Assembly: GCA_963813495.1 (NCBI GenBank)
Contig: CAWEZC010000003.1
Coordinates: forward strand, 62,001-126,000
DNA: 64,000 nucleotides
Source of the DNA: JACVRW01 sp963813495
GTDB lineage: Bacteria; Actinomycetota; Thermoleophilia; Solirubrobacterales; Thermoleophilaceae
Direction: 5' to 3'
Position numbers and translations under genes: made by a program. Each line of letters begins with the position of its first letter. The first letter of the stretch is position 1. Under the pieces are notes generated by a model. The model was not told the origin of the DNA and did no database searches. It worked only from the letters and a program-made list of their open reading frames with translations. Below are positions 56,901 to 64,000 of this stretch, piece by piece.

Positions 56901-59900
56901 TCACCAACGAAACGCCGCGCGGCTGGCAGGAGGTCACCCTCTCCAACCCCGTCTCCGTCACGGCGGGCACCACCTACGTGGCGTCCTACCACGCCCCCAA
57001 CGGCAACTACGCCTGGAACAGCGGCTTCTTCAGCACGGGCCTGGACAACGGGCCGCTGCGCGCGCTCGCCGACGGCGAGGACGGCGGCAACGGCGTCTAC
57101 GCCTACGGCCCGAGTCGCTCGTTCCCGAGCAACACGTGGCAGAGCACCAACTACTGGGTCGACGTGGTCTTCCAGAGCGGGGGTGGCGGTCCGGACACCA
57201 CGCCGCCCACGGTCGTGAGCACCGTGCCGCCGAACAACGCGGGCAGCGTCGGCACGGGCACCAACGCCTCGGCCACCTTCAACGAGCCGATGAGCGCCGC
57301 CACGATCAACACCGGCACGGTCGAGCTGCGCGGCCCCGGCAGCACGCTGGTGCCGTCCTCCGTGAGCTACGACGCCGGCTCGCGCACCGCGGTGCTCGAT
57401 CCCTCGAGCCAGCTGAGCGACTCGACCACCTACACCGCAACGGTCAAGGGCGGTGCCGCCGGGGTCAAGGACAGCGCCGGCAACGCGCTCGCCGCGGATC
57501 GCACCTGGACCTTCACGACAGCCGATCCTCCACCCCCGCCGCCCGACGACGGTCCCGGTGGACCGATCCTCGCGATCACCAAGTCCAACAACCCATTCAC
57601 CCGCTATACCACCGAGATCCTGCGTGCCGAGGGCCTGAACGAGTACCTGGCCAAGGACATCTCGGCGGTCACACCCGCCGTGCTCGCCAACCATGACGTG
57701 GCAGTGCTGGGCGATATGACCCTCAGCGCGGCGCAGGTCTCCATGCTCAGCGACTGGGTCAACGGCGGGGGCAACCTGATCGCCATGCGCCCCGACAAGC
57801 AGCTCGCCGGGCTGCTCGGCCTGACCGACGCGTCGGCCACGCTCAGCAACGCCTACCTCAAGGTCAACACCTCACAGGCGCCAGGGGCGGGGATAGTCGA
57901 CCAGAGCGTGCAGTTCCACGGCACGGCCGACCGCTACACCACCAGCGGCGCCACGACGGTGGCCAGCCTCTGGTCCGACGGCAGCACCGCCACCGCCAAC
58001 CCGGCCGTGACCGTACGCGACGTCGGCTCCAACGGCGGTCAGGCCGCGGCCTTCACCTTCGACCTCGCTCGCTCGATCGTGCAATCGCGCCAGGGCAATC
58101 CGGCCTGGGCCGGCCAGGAGCGCGACGGCTCCTCGCCGATCCGCTCAGACGACCTCTTCTTCGGCGGCAGCCAGCCGCACTGGGTCGACCTGAGCAAGGT
58201 GGCCATTCCGCAGGCGGACGAGCTCCAGCGCCTGTTCGCCAACCTGATCGCCCACGTCAACGCCGACAAGAAGCCGATCCCGCGCTTCTGGTACTTCCCG
58301 CGCGGTGAGAAGGCGGCGGTGGTCATGACCGGCGACGACCACGGCAACAACGGCACCGCGGGGCGCTTCGATCTGTTCAAGGCCGCCAGCCCGGCGGGCT
58401 GCTCGGTGGCCAACTGGGAGTGCGTCCGCGGCTCCTCCTACATCTATCCCAGCACGCCGATCTCCAACTCGGCGGCGGCGGGCTATGTGGCCGAGGGCTT
58501 CGAGATCGGGGTGCACGTCACTACGGGCTGCGCCGATTACACGCAAGCTTCGCTCGCGGACAACTTCTCCGACCAGCTGGCCGAGTTCGCCTCGGAGTTC
58601 CCCGGCCTGCCCGCCCCGACCACCAACCGCACGCACTGCATCGCCTGGAGTGACTGGGCCGGCACGCCCAAGGTCTCGCTGCAGAACAACATCCGCTTCG
58701 ACACCAACTACTACTACTGGCCGCCCAGCTGGGTGGGCGACGTGCCCGGCTTCTTCACCGGCTCGGGCATGCCGATGCGCTTCGCCGATGAGGACGGCTC
58801 CATGATCGACGTCTACCAGGCAACGACCCAGATGACCGACGAGTCCGGCCAGTCCTACCCCTTCACGAGCAACACCCTGCTCGACCGGGCGCTGGGCCCG
58901 CAGGGCTACTACGGCGCCTTCACCGCCAACATGCACACCGACAGCGCCCAGCTGCCCCAGTCCGACGCCATTGTGCAGTCCGCGGTGAGCCGCGGCGTGC
59001 CGGTGGTCACGAGCAAGCAGATGCTCGACTGGACCGACGGTCGCAACAACTCCTCGTTCGGCTCGATCGGGTGGAGCAACAACACGCTGACGTTCACGGT
59101 CAATGCCGCCGGCGGCGCCAACGGCCTGCGCGGCATGATCCCGACGCGCTTCGGCGGCAACAACCTGACGGGAATCACGCGTGGCGGCAGCGCCGTGGCC
59201 TACACCACCGAGACGATCAAGGGCGTCCAGTACGCGATCTTCCCGGCAACCAGCGGGTCCTACGCGGCAAGCTACGAGCCCCCGGTGCCGGACACCACGC
59301 CGCCCGCGATCTCGGCAGTGTCGGCCACGGCGAACCTCAACGGCACGGCTACCGTCACCTGGACGACCAACGAAGCCTCGGACTCGCGCGTGGACTACGG
59401 GACGAACCCGGCCAGCCTCACGCAGAACGTTTCCGCGGCCGCCGCAGGTGACCGCGCACAGCGTGGCGCTCAGCGGGCTGACCCCAGGCGCTACGTACCA
59501 CTTCCGTGTGCGCTCCGAGGACGGCGCGGGCAACGCCTCCCAGTCACCGGCGGCGCCGGCGGCGCCCGCCACCTTCAGGGTGCCCGAGACCGTCAACGCC
59601 TCGCCGGGATCCACGGTGATAAGCACCGGCACCCCCGCGGGAGGCAACGCCGCTTCGCTGACCGCCGACGACAACGTGTTCTTCTCGGTCGCCTCGACGC
59701 TGCTGGGCACGCGCACCACCGACTGGTACGGCAGCTACACCGGCGTGACCAACGCCCTCAGCAACCTGCGCGTCACATACCGGGGGCGCAACTCGGTCTC
59801 CTGCACCCAGACCCTGCACATCTGGCGCTGGACGACCAGCGCCTGGGTCCAGCTCGACTCGCGCGCGGTGGGCACCACGGAGGTCCAGCTCTCGAACCTC

Positions 59901-60035
59901 GTCCCCGCCGGGGCGGCCGCGGACTACGTGAGCGGCACGAGCGGTGACGGCGAGGTGCGGACGCGGGTGCGCTGTACGCGCACGACGAACTTCACCGCCG
60001 GCGGCGAGCTCATGCGCATCACCTACGTCCGCTAG
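53958..60035 (+). CDS. Giant modular secreted protein: DMFase-beta-like, Ig, DUF4082 and deacetylase-like domains (three frameshifts)
   Basis: About 2,025 residues. TTG 53958 has GGAGG just upstream, and a signal peptide ends near PAAPAAA. Domains in order: N,N-dimethylformamidase-beta-like (YRMGYYGGTGARRVDTVRP; GHDEYWSGGQRANFEAARAA; residues ~30-500), an Ig module, two DUF4082 copies (VRFYKGTTNTGTHVGHLWSR and LRFYKGTSNTGTHVGHLWSR) each followed by a Big_5-type Ig module (FSEPMSPASISGTTFELRGP; FNEPMSAATINTGTVELRGP), a ThuA/GATase-like segment (LAITKSNNPFTRYTTEILRA), a deacetylase-like segment (AAVVMTGDDHGNNGTAGRFD), a fibronectin-III-like module and a C-terminal beta domain. Frames change near 54752, 56090 and 59445, but the net length is a multiple of three. 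No catalytic site was confirmed. Probably a large exoprotein for surface carbohydrate binding or processing. Confidence 0.85.
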
Positions 60036-60523
60036 CGCCTGGCTTCAAGCGGGCGAGCCGGATTGCCGGCCACGGTGTCGCCCGGTGCCACGTCACGGGT
60101 GACCACCGCGCCGGCGCCGACCAGGGCGCCGGCGCCGATCCGCACGCCGCACAGGATGGTGGCGCCGGAGCCGATCGACGCTCCATCCTCGACGACCGTC
60201 GGGGAGAGCTCCCAGTCGTCCTCGGTCTGCAGGCCGCCCGAGCCGCTGGTCGCCCGCGGTCGGCGATCGTTGATGAACATGACCCCGTGGCCCACGAAGA
60301 CGCCGTCGCCGAGACGCACGCCGTCGCAGACGAACGTATGGCTCTGGACCTTGCAGTGGGCGCCGATCTCGGCTCCGCGCTGCACCTCGACGAAGGTGCC
60401 GATGCGGCTGTGCGAGCCAATCCGGCAGCCGTAGAGATTGCTGAAGGAGTAGACGGCCACGTCCTCGCCGAACTCGACGTCGTCGATCATGCGGTGCGGG
60501 GCGTCGTTGGCGGGAGCCTTCAT
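60032..60523 (-). CDS. Left-handed beta-helix acyltransferase, WbpD/WlbB-like sugar N-acetyltransferase
   Basis: A 163-residue hexapeptide-repeat protein starting MKAPANDAPHRMIDDVEFGE; an alternative GTG at 60532 adds three residues. Repeat rungs such as CRIGSHSRIGTFVEVQRGAE, SGATILCGVRIGAGALVGAG and VVTRDVAPGDTVAGNPARPL are clear. VGHGVMFINDRRPRAT contains the catalytic region seen in UDP-2-acetamido-3-amino-uronate N-acetyltransferases. If so it would act with the DegT and Gfo/Idh genes at 27-30 kb. Its TAG overlaps the TAG of the giant protein gene in convergent orientation. Confidence 0.87.
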   Translation of the reverse strand: MKAPANDAPHRMIDDVEFGEDVAVYSFSNLYGCRIGSHSRIGTFVEVQRGAEIGAHCKVQSHTFVCDGVRLGDGVFVGHGVMFINDRRPRATSGSGGLQTEDDWELSPTVVEDGASIGSGATILCGVRIGAGALVGAGAVVTRDVAPGDTVAGNPARPLEARR

Positions 60524-60577
60524 GCCGTACACACTACGTCGGGCGCGTCACCCGACGAACTTCAGACCCCTCGGGGC

Positions 60578-60589
60578 GCGGGTACCCGC
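60578..60589. promoter_or_regulatory. 12-bp palindrome in a divergent promoter region
   Basis: GCGGGTACCCGC is a perfect inverted repeat between the acyltransferase start and the nucleotidyltransferase start. Its core GGGTACCC recurs in GGGGTACCCC at 61684-61693. It may be an operator, but a chance palindrome in a GC-rich genome is possible. Confidence 0.3.
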
Positions 60590-60623
60590 TAGATCGGCCC
60601 GTGTCCCCGCGTTGGTATCGAGA

Positions 60624-61637
60624 ATGGTCGATAAGGCGATAGTCGTGGCCGCCGAACCGATGAACCTGCTCCCGGTGGCCAACCGCCCGCTCGCGCTGCA
60701 CGCCCTCGAGGCGCTCGCCGAAGCAGGGGTGCGCACGGCTGCGGTCACGGTGAGAGCCGCGTTTCGCGCGCATCTCGAGCGCGAGCTGGAGCAGTGCGCG
60801 CCGGCGGGCACTCAGATCACCTGTGTCGAGCAGCGCGATGAGGACACGTTCCCCGCGGTGCTCGCCGACTTGGGCAGCTTCCTGGGCAATGATCCTTTCG
60901 TGCTTCACCTGGGAGACAGCCTGAGCCATGACTGCCTGAGCTCGCTGCTCCAGGCGCCCACCTGCGACCGCGACACAACCATGCTCGTGCAGGAAGCCGG
61001 GCCGGACGACAGCGTCGTGGACCTGGCCCGGCGCCGCGCCGGCCGGCGCGCGGACGAGGACGATCGTGCTGCGGCGGGGGTATGGGTGCTCGGCTCTGCC
61101 GCGCTCGATGCGCTCTGCGAGGCGCCCGCCTCCGGTAGCGCCGAAGTGGATCTGGAGCGGGCGATTCGCCGGCTGACCGGCCTGGGCGGTTGCGTCTCGG
61201 TGCGCGAGGTGCGCGAGTGGTGGCGTTTCCGCGAGCGACCCGGTGCGCTGCTCGAGGCCAACCGGTTCGCCCTGGCAGGGCTCAAGCCGGGGCCCGTACA
61301 GGCCGAGATCTACGACTCGCGCATCCAGGGCCCGGTCTCCATTCATCCCTCGGCTCGCCTCGAGTCGAGCACCGTGCGGGGTCCGGCGGTGATCGCTGCC
61401 GGCGCGTGCGTGCGCGATGCCTACGTGGGGCCCTACACCTCCATCGGCGAGGACGTACTCATCGAAGGAGCGGAGATCGAGCACTCGATAATCCTCCCCG
61501 GCGCCTCCGTGACCCACCTCGGTGGCCGCCTCGAGGCCAGTGTGGTGGGTCCCAACGCCCGAGTATTTCGCGACTTTCGCCTTCCTCGGGCCATGCGCTT
61601 GAACGTCGGCGAGGGCGCCGAGGTCTCCCTCACCTGA
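60624..61637 (+). CDS. Degenerate nucleotidyltransferase with left-handed beta-helix domain (RmlA/GlmU-like)
   Basis: A 337-residue protein from ATG 60624. The N-terminal domain has the fold of sugar-phosphate nucleotidyltransferases, seen in VANRPLALHALEALAEAGVR and FVLHLGDSLSHDCLSSLLQA. The signature GGxGTRLxPxT is replaced by VVAAEPMNLLPVANRPLAL, so the nucleotide-binding loop is lost. The C-terminal half (VSIHPSARLESSTVRGPAVI, CVRDAYVGPYTSIGEDVLIE, EHSIILPGASVTHLGGRLEA) is an intact hexapeptide helix. It may sense sugar nucleotides or act as a pseudoenzyme; a divergent active enzyme is the alternative. It is alone on its strand. Confidence 0.75.
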   Translation: MVDKAIVVAAEPMNLLPVANRPLALHALEALAEAGVRTAAVTVRAAFRAHLERELEQCAPAGTQITCVEQRDEDTFPAVLADLGSFLGNDPFVLHLGDSLSHDCLSSLLQAPTCDRDTTMLVQEAGPDDSVVDLARRRAGRRADEDDRAAAGVWVLGSAALDALCEAPASGSAEVDLERAIRRLTGLGGCVSVREVREWWRFRERPGALLEANRFALAGLKPGPVQAEIYDSRIQGPVSIHPSARLESSTVRGPAVIAAGACVRDAYVGPYTSIGEDVLIEGAEIEHSIILPGASVTHLGGRLEASVVGPNARVFRDFRLPRAMRLNVGEGAEVSLT

Positions 61638-61683
61638 GCTTTTGCACAGACTCCTGCCCCGAACCAGGGCGCGAGCTCTGGAC

Positions 61684-61755
61684 GGGGTACCCCTGGGGTG
61701 CTGGATTCGTCTCTTATCCCGCAATCTGCAGAAAACACTGGGGTACTTCCCCTAG
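61684..61755 (+). promoter_or_regulatory. GGGGTAC-type repeats upstream of the ECF sigma gene
   Basis: Two related inverted-repeat elements precede the sigma gene: GGGGTACCCC at 61684-61693 and CTGGGGTACTTCCCCTAG at 61738-61755. The second has arms CTGGGG and CCCCTAG around a TACTT-type centre. They lie about 90-160 bases upstream of the start codon, in a 205-base gap that holds no gene, and may be operators for a LuxR-type or sigma-linked regulator. A -35/-10 pair could not be fixed. Confidence 0.45.
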
Positions 61756-61842
61756 TGCGGTAAACGGCGGTGCAGCTTAGGGTCGGTTGATCACCTGAAC
61801 GTCTGCTGCGCACCCCTCGCGCTCTCTTTGGGAAGGACTCGC

Positions 61843-62430
61843 ATGACCACTCGCTTCGCTCGAAGCACTGACCCCAGCAATGACTCGGCCCTGGTCGCCC
61901 AGGCCGTCGCTCGCGCCAAGGAAGGCGACCAGAGCGCATTGCATTTCCTCTACGTCCGCTTCGCCGACGACGTCTGCGGCTATGTCCGCAGCATCGTCCG
62001 CGACTCCCACGAGGCCGAGGACATCACTCAGAACGTCTTCGCCAAGCTGATGACGGCGATTCACCGCTACGAGCAGCGCGAGGTGCCCTTCGCCGCCTGG
62101 ATCCTGCGCGTGGCTCGCAACATGGCCCTGGATCACATCCGTGCGCGCCGCCAGATCCCCTTCGAGGAGGTCCGCGTGGATGATGACGGCCACGAGCAGA
62201 TCGGCTTCGAGCGCTCTCAGTGCCTGCGCGACGCGCTGCGCCGGCTGCCCGCCGAACAGCGTGAGGTGCTCGTACTGCGCCACATCGCCGGCCTCACGCC
62301 CGGGGAGATCGCCACGAGGCTGGGCAAGACCGAAGGTTCGATCCACGGGCTGCACCATCGAGGCCGCGGAGCGCTTCAGGAGGCGCTGCGCGAGCTAGAC
62401 GCCGCTCCCGTGATCGCTTCCTCGGCGTAG
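61843..62430 (+). CDS. ECF-type RNA polymerase sigma factor
   Basis: A 195-residue sigma-70 family factor. Region 2 is HFLYVRFADDVCGYVRSIVR plus DSHEAEDITQNVFAKLM (helices 2.1-2.2), with VPFAAWILRVARNMALDHIR (2.3-2.4). Region 4 is ALRRLPAEQREVLVLRHIAG and GEIATRLGKTEGSIHGLHHR, a typical HTH. ATG 61843 follows GGGAAGGA with five bases between. No canonical zinc-type anti-sigma is adjacent; the next gene is on the other strand. It may control its own cluster and the beta-helix genes, but this is inference. Confidence 0.92.
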   Translation: MTTRFARSTDPSNDSALVAQAVARAKEGDQSALHFLYVRFADDVCGYVRSIVRDSHEAEDITQNVFAKLMTAIHRYEQREVPFAAWILRVARNMALDHIRARRQIPFEEVRVDDDGHEQIGFERSQCLRDALRRLPAEQREVLVLRHIAGLTPGEIATRLGKTEGSIHGLHHRGRGALQEALRELDAAPVIASSA

Positions 62431-62454
62431 TCCGGCCTCGTCTGGTCGCCGGCC

Positions 62455-62892
62455 TCAATCGAGGTCGGCGGCGATCCGCACGGCCACGCGACCTGAATCC
62501 AGGTCGGCCAACAGCGCCAGCGCGGTGTGCTCGAGCAGGCGCTCGAGCGACAGGCCCTCTACGGCGCACTCGAGCTCGAGTGCCTCCCACGACCCTGCGG
62601 GCAGCGAAAGCTCCAGCCACAGCTCGTCGTCGGCCGGCTGGCTGCGGAAGGGCGGCAGCGCATACCCGGGACGGCGCACGGCCCCCTCCTCGAGGTGGTG
62701 CGCGACGGCGCGTTCCACGAAACGCGACCGCGGGATGCCGTAACGCTGGGCCAAGGTGTCGATGGCCTTACGGCCGAAGCCGTGAAGGGCCAGCGAGACG
62801 GTGCGGGTGACAACTTGACTTCCGTGTACGCGGTCCACGCTTCTACTCTCATCGGACGGGGCAAACCGGGCCTTGAGCCCCACGTCACCCAC
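62455..62892 (-). CDS. Unknown protein with a helical N-terminal domain
   Basis: Up to 145 residues. RKAIDTLAQRYGIPRSRFVE followed by RAVAHHLEEG looks like a small helical DNA-binding or dimerisation unit; the rest (ELWLELSLPAGSWEALELEC and LLEHTALALLADLDSGRVAV) is a compact alpha/beta part. GTG 62892 starts directly after the LuxR stop (TGAGTG) but lacks a ribosome binding site; an internal GTG at 62838 has GATGAGAG upstream and would give a 127-residue protein. Convergent with the sigma gene (25 bases between stops). No enzyme motif seen. A role linked to the regulator upstream is guessed from coupling. Confidence 0.6.
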   Translation of the reverse strand: MGDVGLKARFAPSDESRSVDRVHGSQVVTRTVSLALHGFGRKAIDTLAQRYGIPRSRFVERAVAHHLEEGAVRRPGYALPPFRSQPADDELWLELSLPAGSWEALELECAVEGLSLERLLEHTALALLADLDSGRVAVRIAADLD

Positions 62893-64000
62893 TCAACGAG
62901 AGTCGGCAGCCAAAATCTCGTGCAGCTCGTGACGCGAGCTCACGCCGAGCTTGCGGTAGCTGTGCTTGAGGTGCCATTCGACGGTCTTCACGGTGACCAC
63001 GAGCGTCTCGGCGATGTCGCGGTTCGACAGGCCCTCGGCGGCCAGGCCGGCCACCTGACGCTCGCGGGCGGTGAGCGAGTCGAGACCGTGCATGGCCGTC
63101 CGGCGCGGGCGCGCCCCCGCGAGCTTGGCCTCGCGCATAGCCCGTTCGGCCAGCGGGACGGCGCCGCAGCGCTGGGCGAGATCGAGGCCATAGCGAAGCG
63201 GCTCACGAGCCTCGCGCCGCCGGCCCGAGCGGCGCAGGGCTGCGCCGTACTCGACCAGAGCGCGCGCCCGCTCCAGCGCGTTCTGTGAGGCCTCGAGTCG
63301 TTCGACCGCCGCCTCCAGGGTGGAGAGCCCGCGCTCGGGCCCTTTGACGGTGCCCAGCGCCCTCATGGCGCGCCCGATCGCACCCGGGGCGCCGAAGGAC
63401 TCGGCCAGGCCGAGCTCCTCTTCGGCCAGGCGCTCGGCCTCGCCGGGCTGCCCGAGCGCGCTGTGGGAGAGCGCGGCATCAGAACGCCACGATGCCACGG
63501 CGGGGTTCTGCACCCCGGCCCGCGCGCCCAGCTCGCCGCAGGCCAGAAAGTCGCCGAGCGCCGACCGGTGATCACCGGCGAGAGCGCTCAGGCGCCCGCG
63601 CGTGGTGAGCAGCGCCAGGCGAGTCGGGTCGTGGCGATGAACGGCCGCCTGCGCCTCCTTGACGTAACGCGCGGCGCTATCGAGGTCGCCGCTCTCGATC
63701 AGGCTGTTGGCCAGCACCAGCCGCGCGCCGCCCAGCCCGAGCCGCCAGCCGTGGCGCTCGACGGCCAGGGCGTGGCGCGCATCCGCGGCCGCATCGCCCA
63801 CCCGGCCACGCAGCAGGATGGCCATCGCGCGCATGTGCGACGCGGTGGCGAAGCCGAGCGCCGACCCGCGCGAGCGGGCGTCCTCCAGAGCGGCCGTGAG
63901 GGCTGCCTCGGCGGTCTGCAGGTCGCCGGAGATGGCCAGCGCCGTGGCTGCCAGGTAGTAGGTGAGGCCGTCAGCGGTCTCCTCGTCGAGCAGCGCACCG
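62893..64000 (-). CDS. Large LuxR-family transcriptional regulator (5' part outside the window)
   Basis: The open frame continues past base 64000, so only the C-terminal ~369 residues are visible. Residues in view form tandem TPR-like helices (MRAMAILLRGRVGDAAADAR, ARYVKEAQAAVHRHDPTRLA, LGQPGEAERLAEEELGLAES) as in MalT/LAL-type regulators. The C-terminal HTH is LTARERQVAGLAAEGLSNRD plus IAETLVVTVKTVEWHLKHSY, with RKLGVSSRHELHEIL. An N-terminal ATPase domain is expected upstream. Its stop is followed at once by the GTG of the next gene. Probably controls the adjacent sigma or glycan genes; targets unknown. Confidence 0.88.
   Translation of the reverse strand, partial: GALLDEETADGLTYYLAATALAISGDLQTAEAALTAALEDARSRGSALGFATASHMRAMAILLRGRVGDAAADARHALAVERHGWRLGLGGARLVLANSLIESGDLDSAARYVKEAQAAVHRHDPTRLALLTTRGRLSALAGDHRSALGDFLACGELGARAGVQNPAVASWRSDAALSHSALGQPGEAERLAEEELGLAESFGAPGAIGRAMRALGTVKGPERGLSTLEAAVERLEASQNALERARALVEYGAALRRSGRRREAREPLRYGLDLAQRCGAVPLAERAMREAKLAGARPRRTAMHGLDSLTARERQVAGLAAEGLSNRDIAETLVVTVKTVEWHLKHSYRKLGVSSRHELHEILAADSR

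Noticed and set aside
53958..60035. Three separate genes in place of one giant gene
   Set aside because: Domains continue across each frame change, including mid-domain in the first DUF4082 unit, and no start or ribosome binding site lies at the joints.

Overview
The window is one very GC-rich (about 70 percent) bacterial contig. Gene content and style point to an actinobacterium, most likely a soil Thermoleophilia/Solirubrobacterales type. The hints are the pyrR-pyrB-pyrC-carA-carB order, a CysO/MetO-like sulfur carrier, an ECF sigma factor beside a large LuxR regulator, secreted beta-helix and Ig-rich proteins, and many GTG/TTG starts. The taxonomic guess is inference; there is no rRNA in the window.

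Layout. (1) 1-6154, minus strand: the de novo pyrimidine operon, with a PyrR-box-like RNA site over the pyrR ribosome binding site. (2) 6.3-9.4 kb: a small unknown gene, then a minus-strand operon (phosphodiesterase, XRE regulator, nucleotidyltransferase, RNase Z), a tRNA-Arg(CCG) and a zinc-ribbon protein. (3) 9.5-12.2 kb, minus strand: a SAM-I riboswitch with its own terminator drives a threonine-synthase-family enzyme, a MoaD-like sulfur carrier and a sugar epimerase. The control by SAM suggests homocysteine synthesis (MetM/MetO type) rather than threonine synthesis. (4) 12.2-20 kb: CorA, a HEAT-repeat protein, phosphomannomutase, a Wzz-like protein, a LamG protein, an MBL-fold hydrolase, a small zinc ribbon and an MFS transporter. 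(5) 20-26.3 kb: a rearranged accessory block with a TolB-like propeller, two broken PqqD genes, a deleted copy of the MBL gene, a propeller remnant, and two divergent paralogous secreted beta-helix proteins carrying calcium-type (TSP3-like) repeats. (6) 26.4-53.9 kb: a surface or extracellular polysaccharide locus with a LuxR regulator, sugar-nucleotide enzymes (DegT aminotransferases, Gfo/Idh oxidoreductase, epimerase), a priming sugar transferase, glycosyltransferases, Wzz-like proteins, a Wzy/WaaL-type polymerase, a Wzx-type flippase, asparagine synthetase, ATP-grasp, phosphatidylserine decarboxylase and methyltransferases. (7) 53.9-60 kb: one giant modular secreted protein. (8) 60-64 kb: an acyltransferase, a degenerate nucleotidyltransferase, an ECF sigma factor, an unknown protein and a truncated LuxR regulator.

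Reading frames. From about 26.7 to 47.5 kb many conserved genes change frame repeatedly although protein conservation continues in every frame and almost no stop codons have accumulated. I read most of these as base-calling or assembly indels rather than biological decay. They are annotated over their full span. Entries with many breaks are typed 'pseudogene' because the given sequence cannot encode one chain; entries with few breaks stay 'CDS'. Genuine decay is seen at 21.1-21.8 and 23.8-24.1 kb. Much of the polysaccharide locus is on the plus strand with ATGA/TGATG stop-start overlaps, so it is probably co-transcribed. Start sites were chosen from overlaps, ribosome binding sites and N-terminal domain borders.
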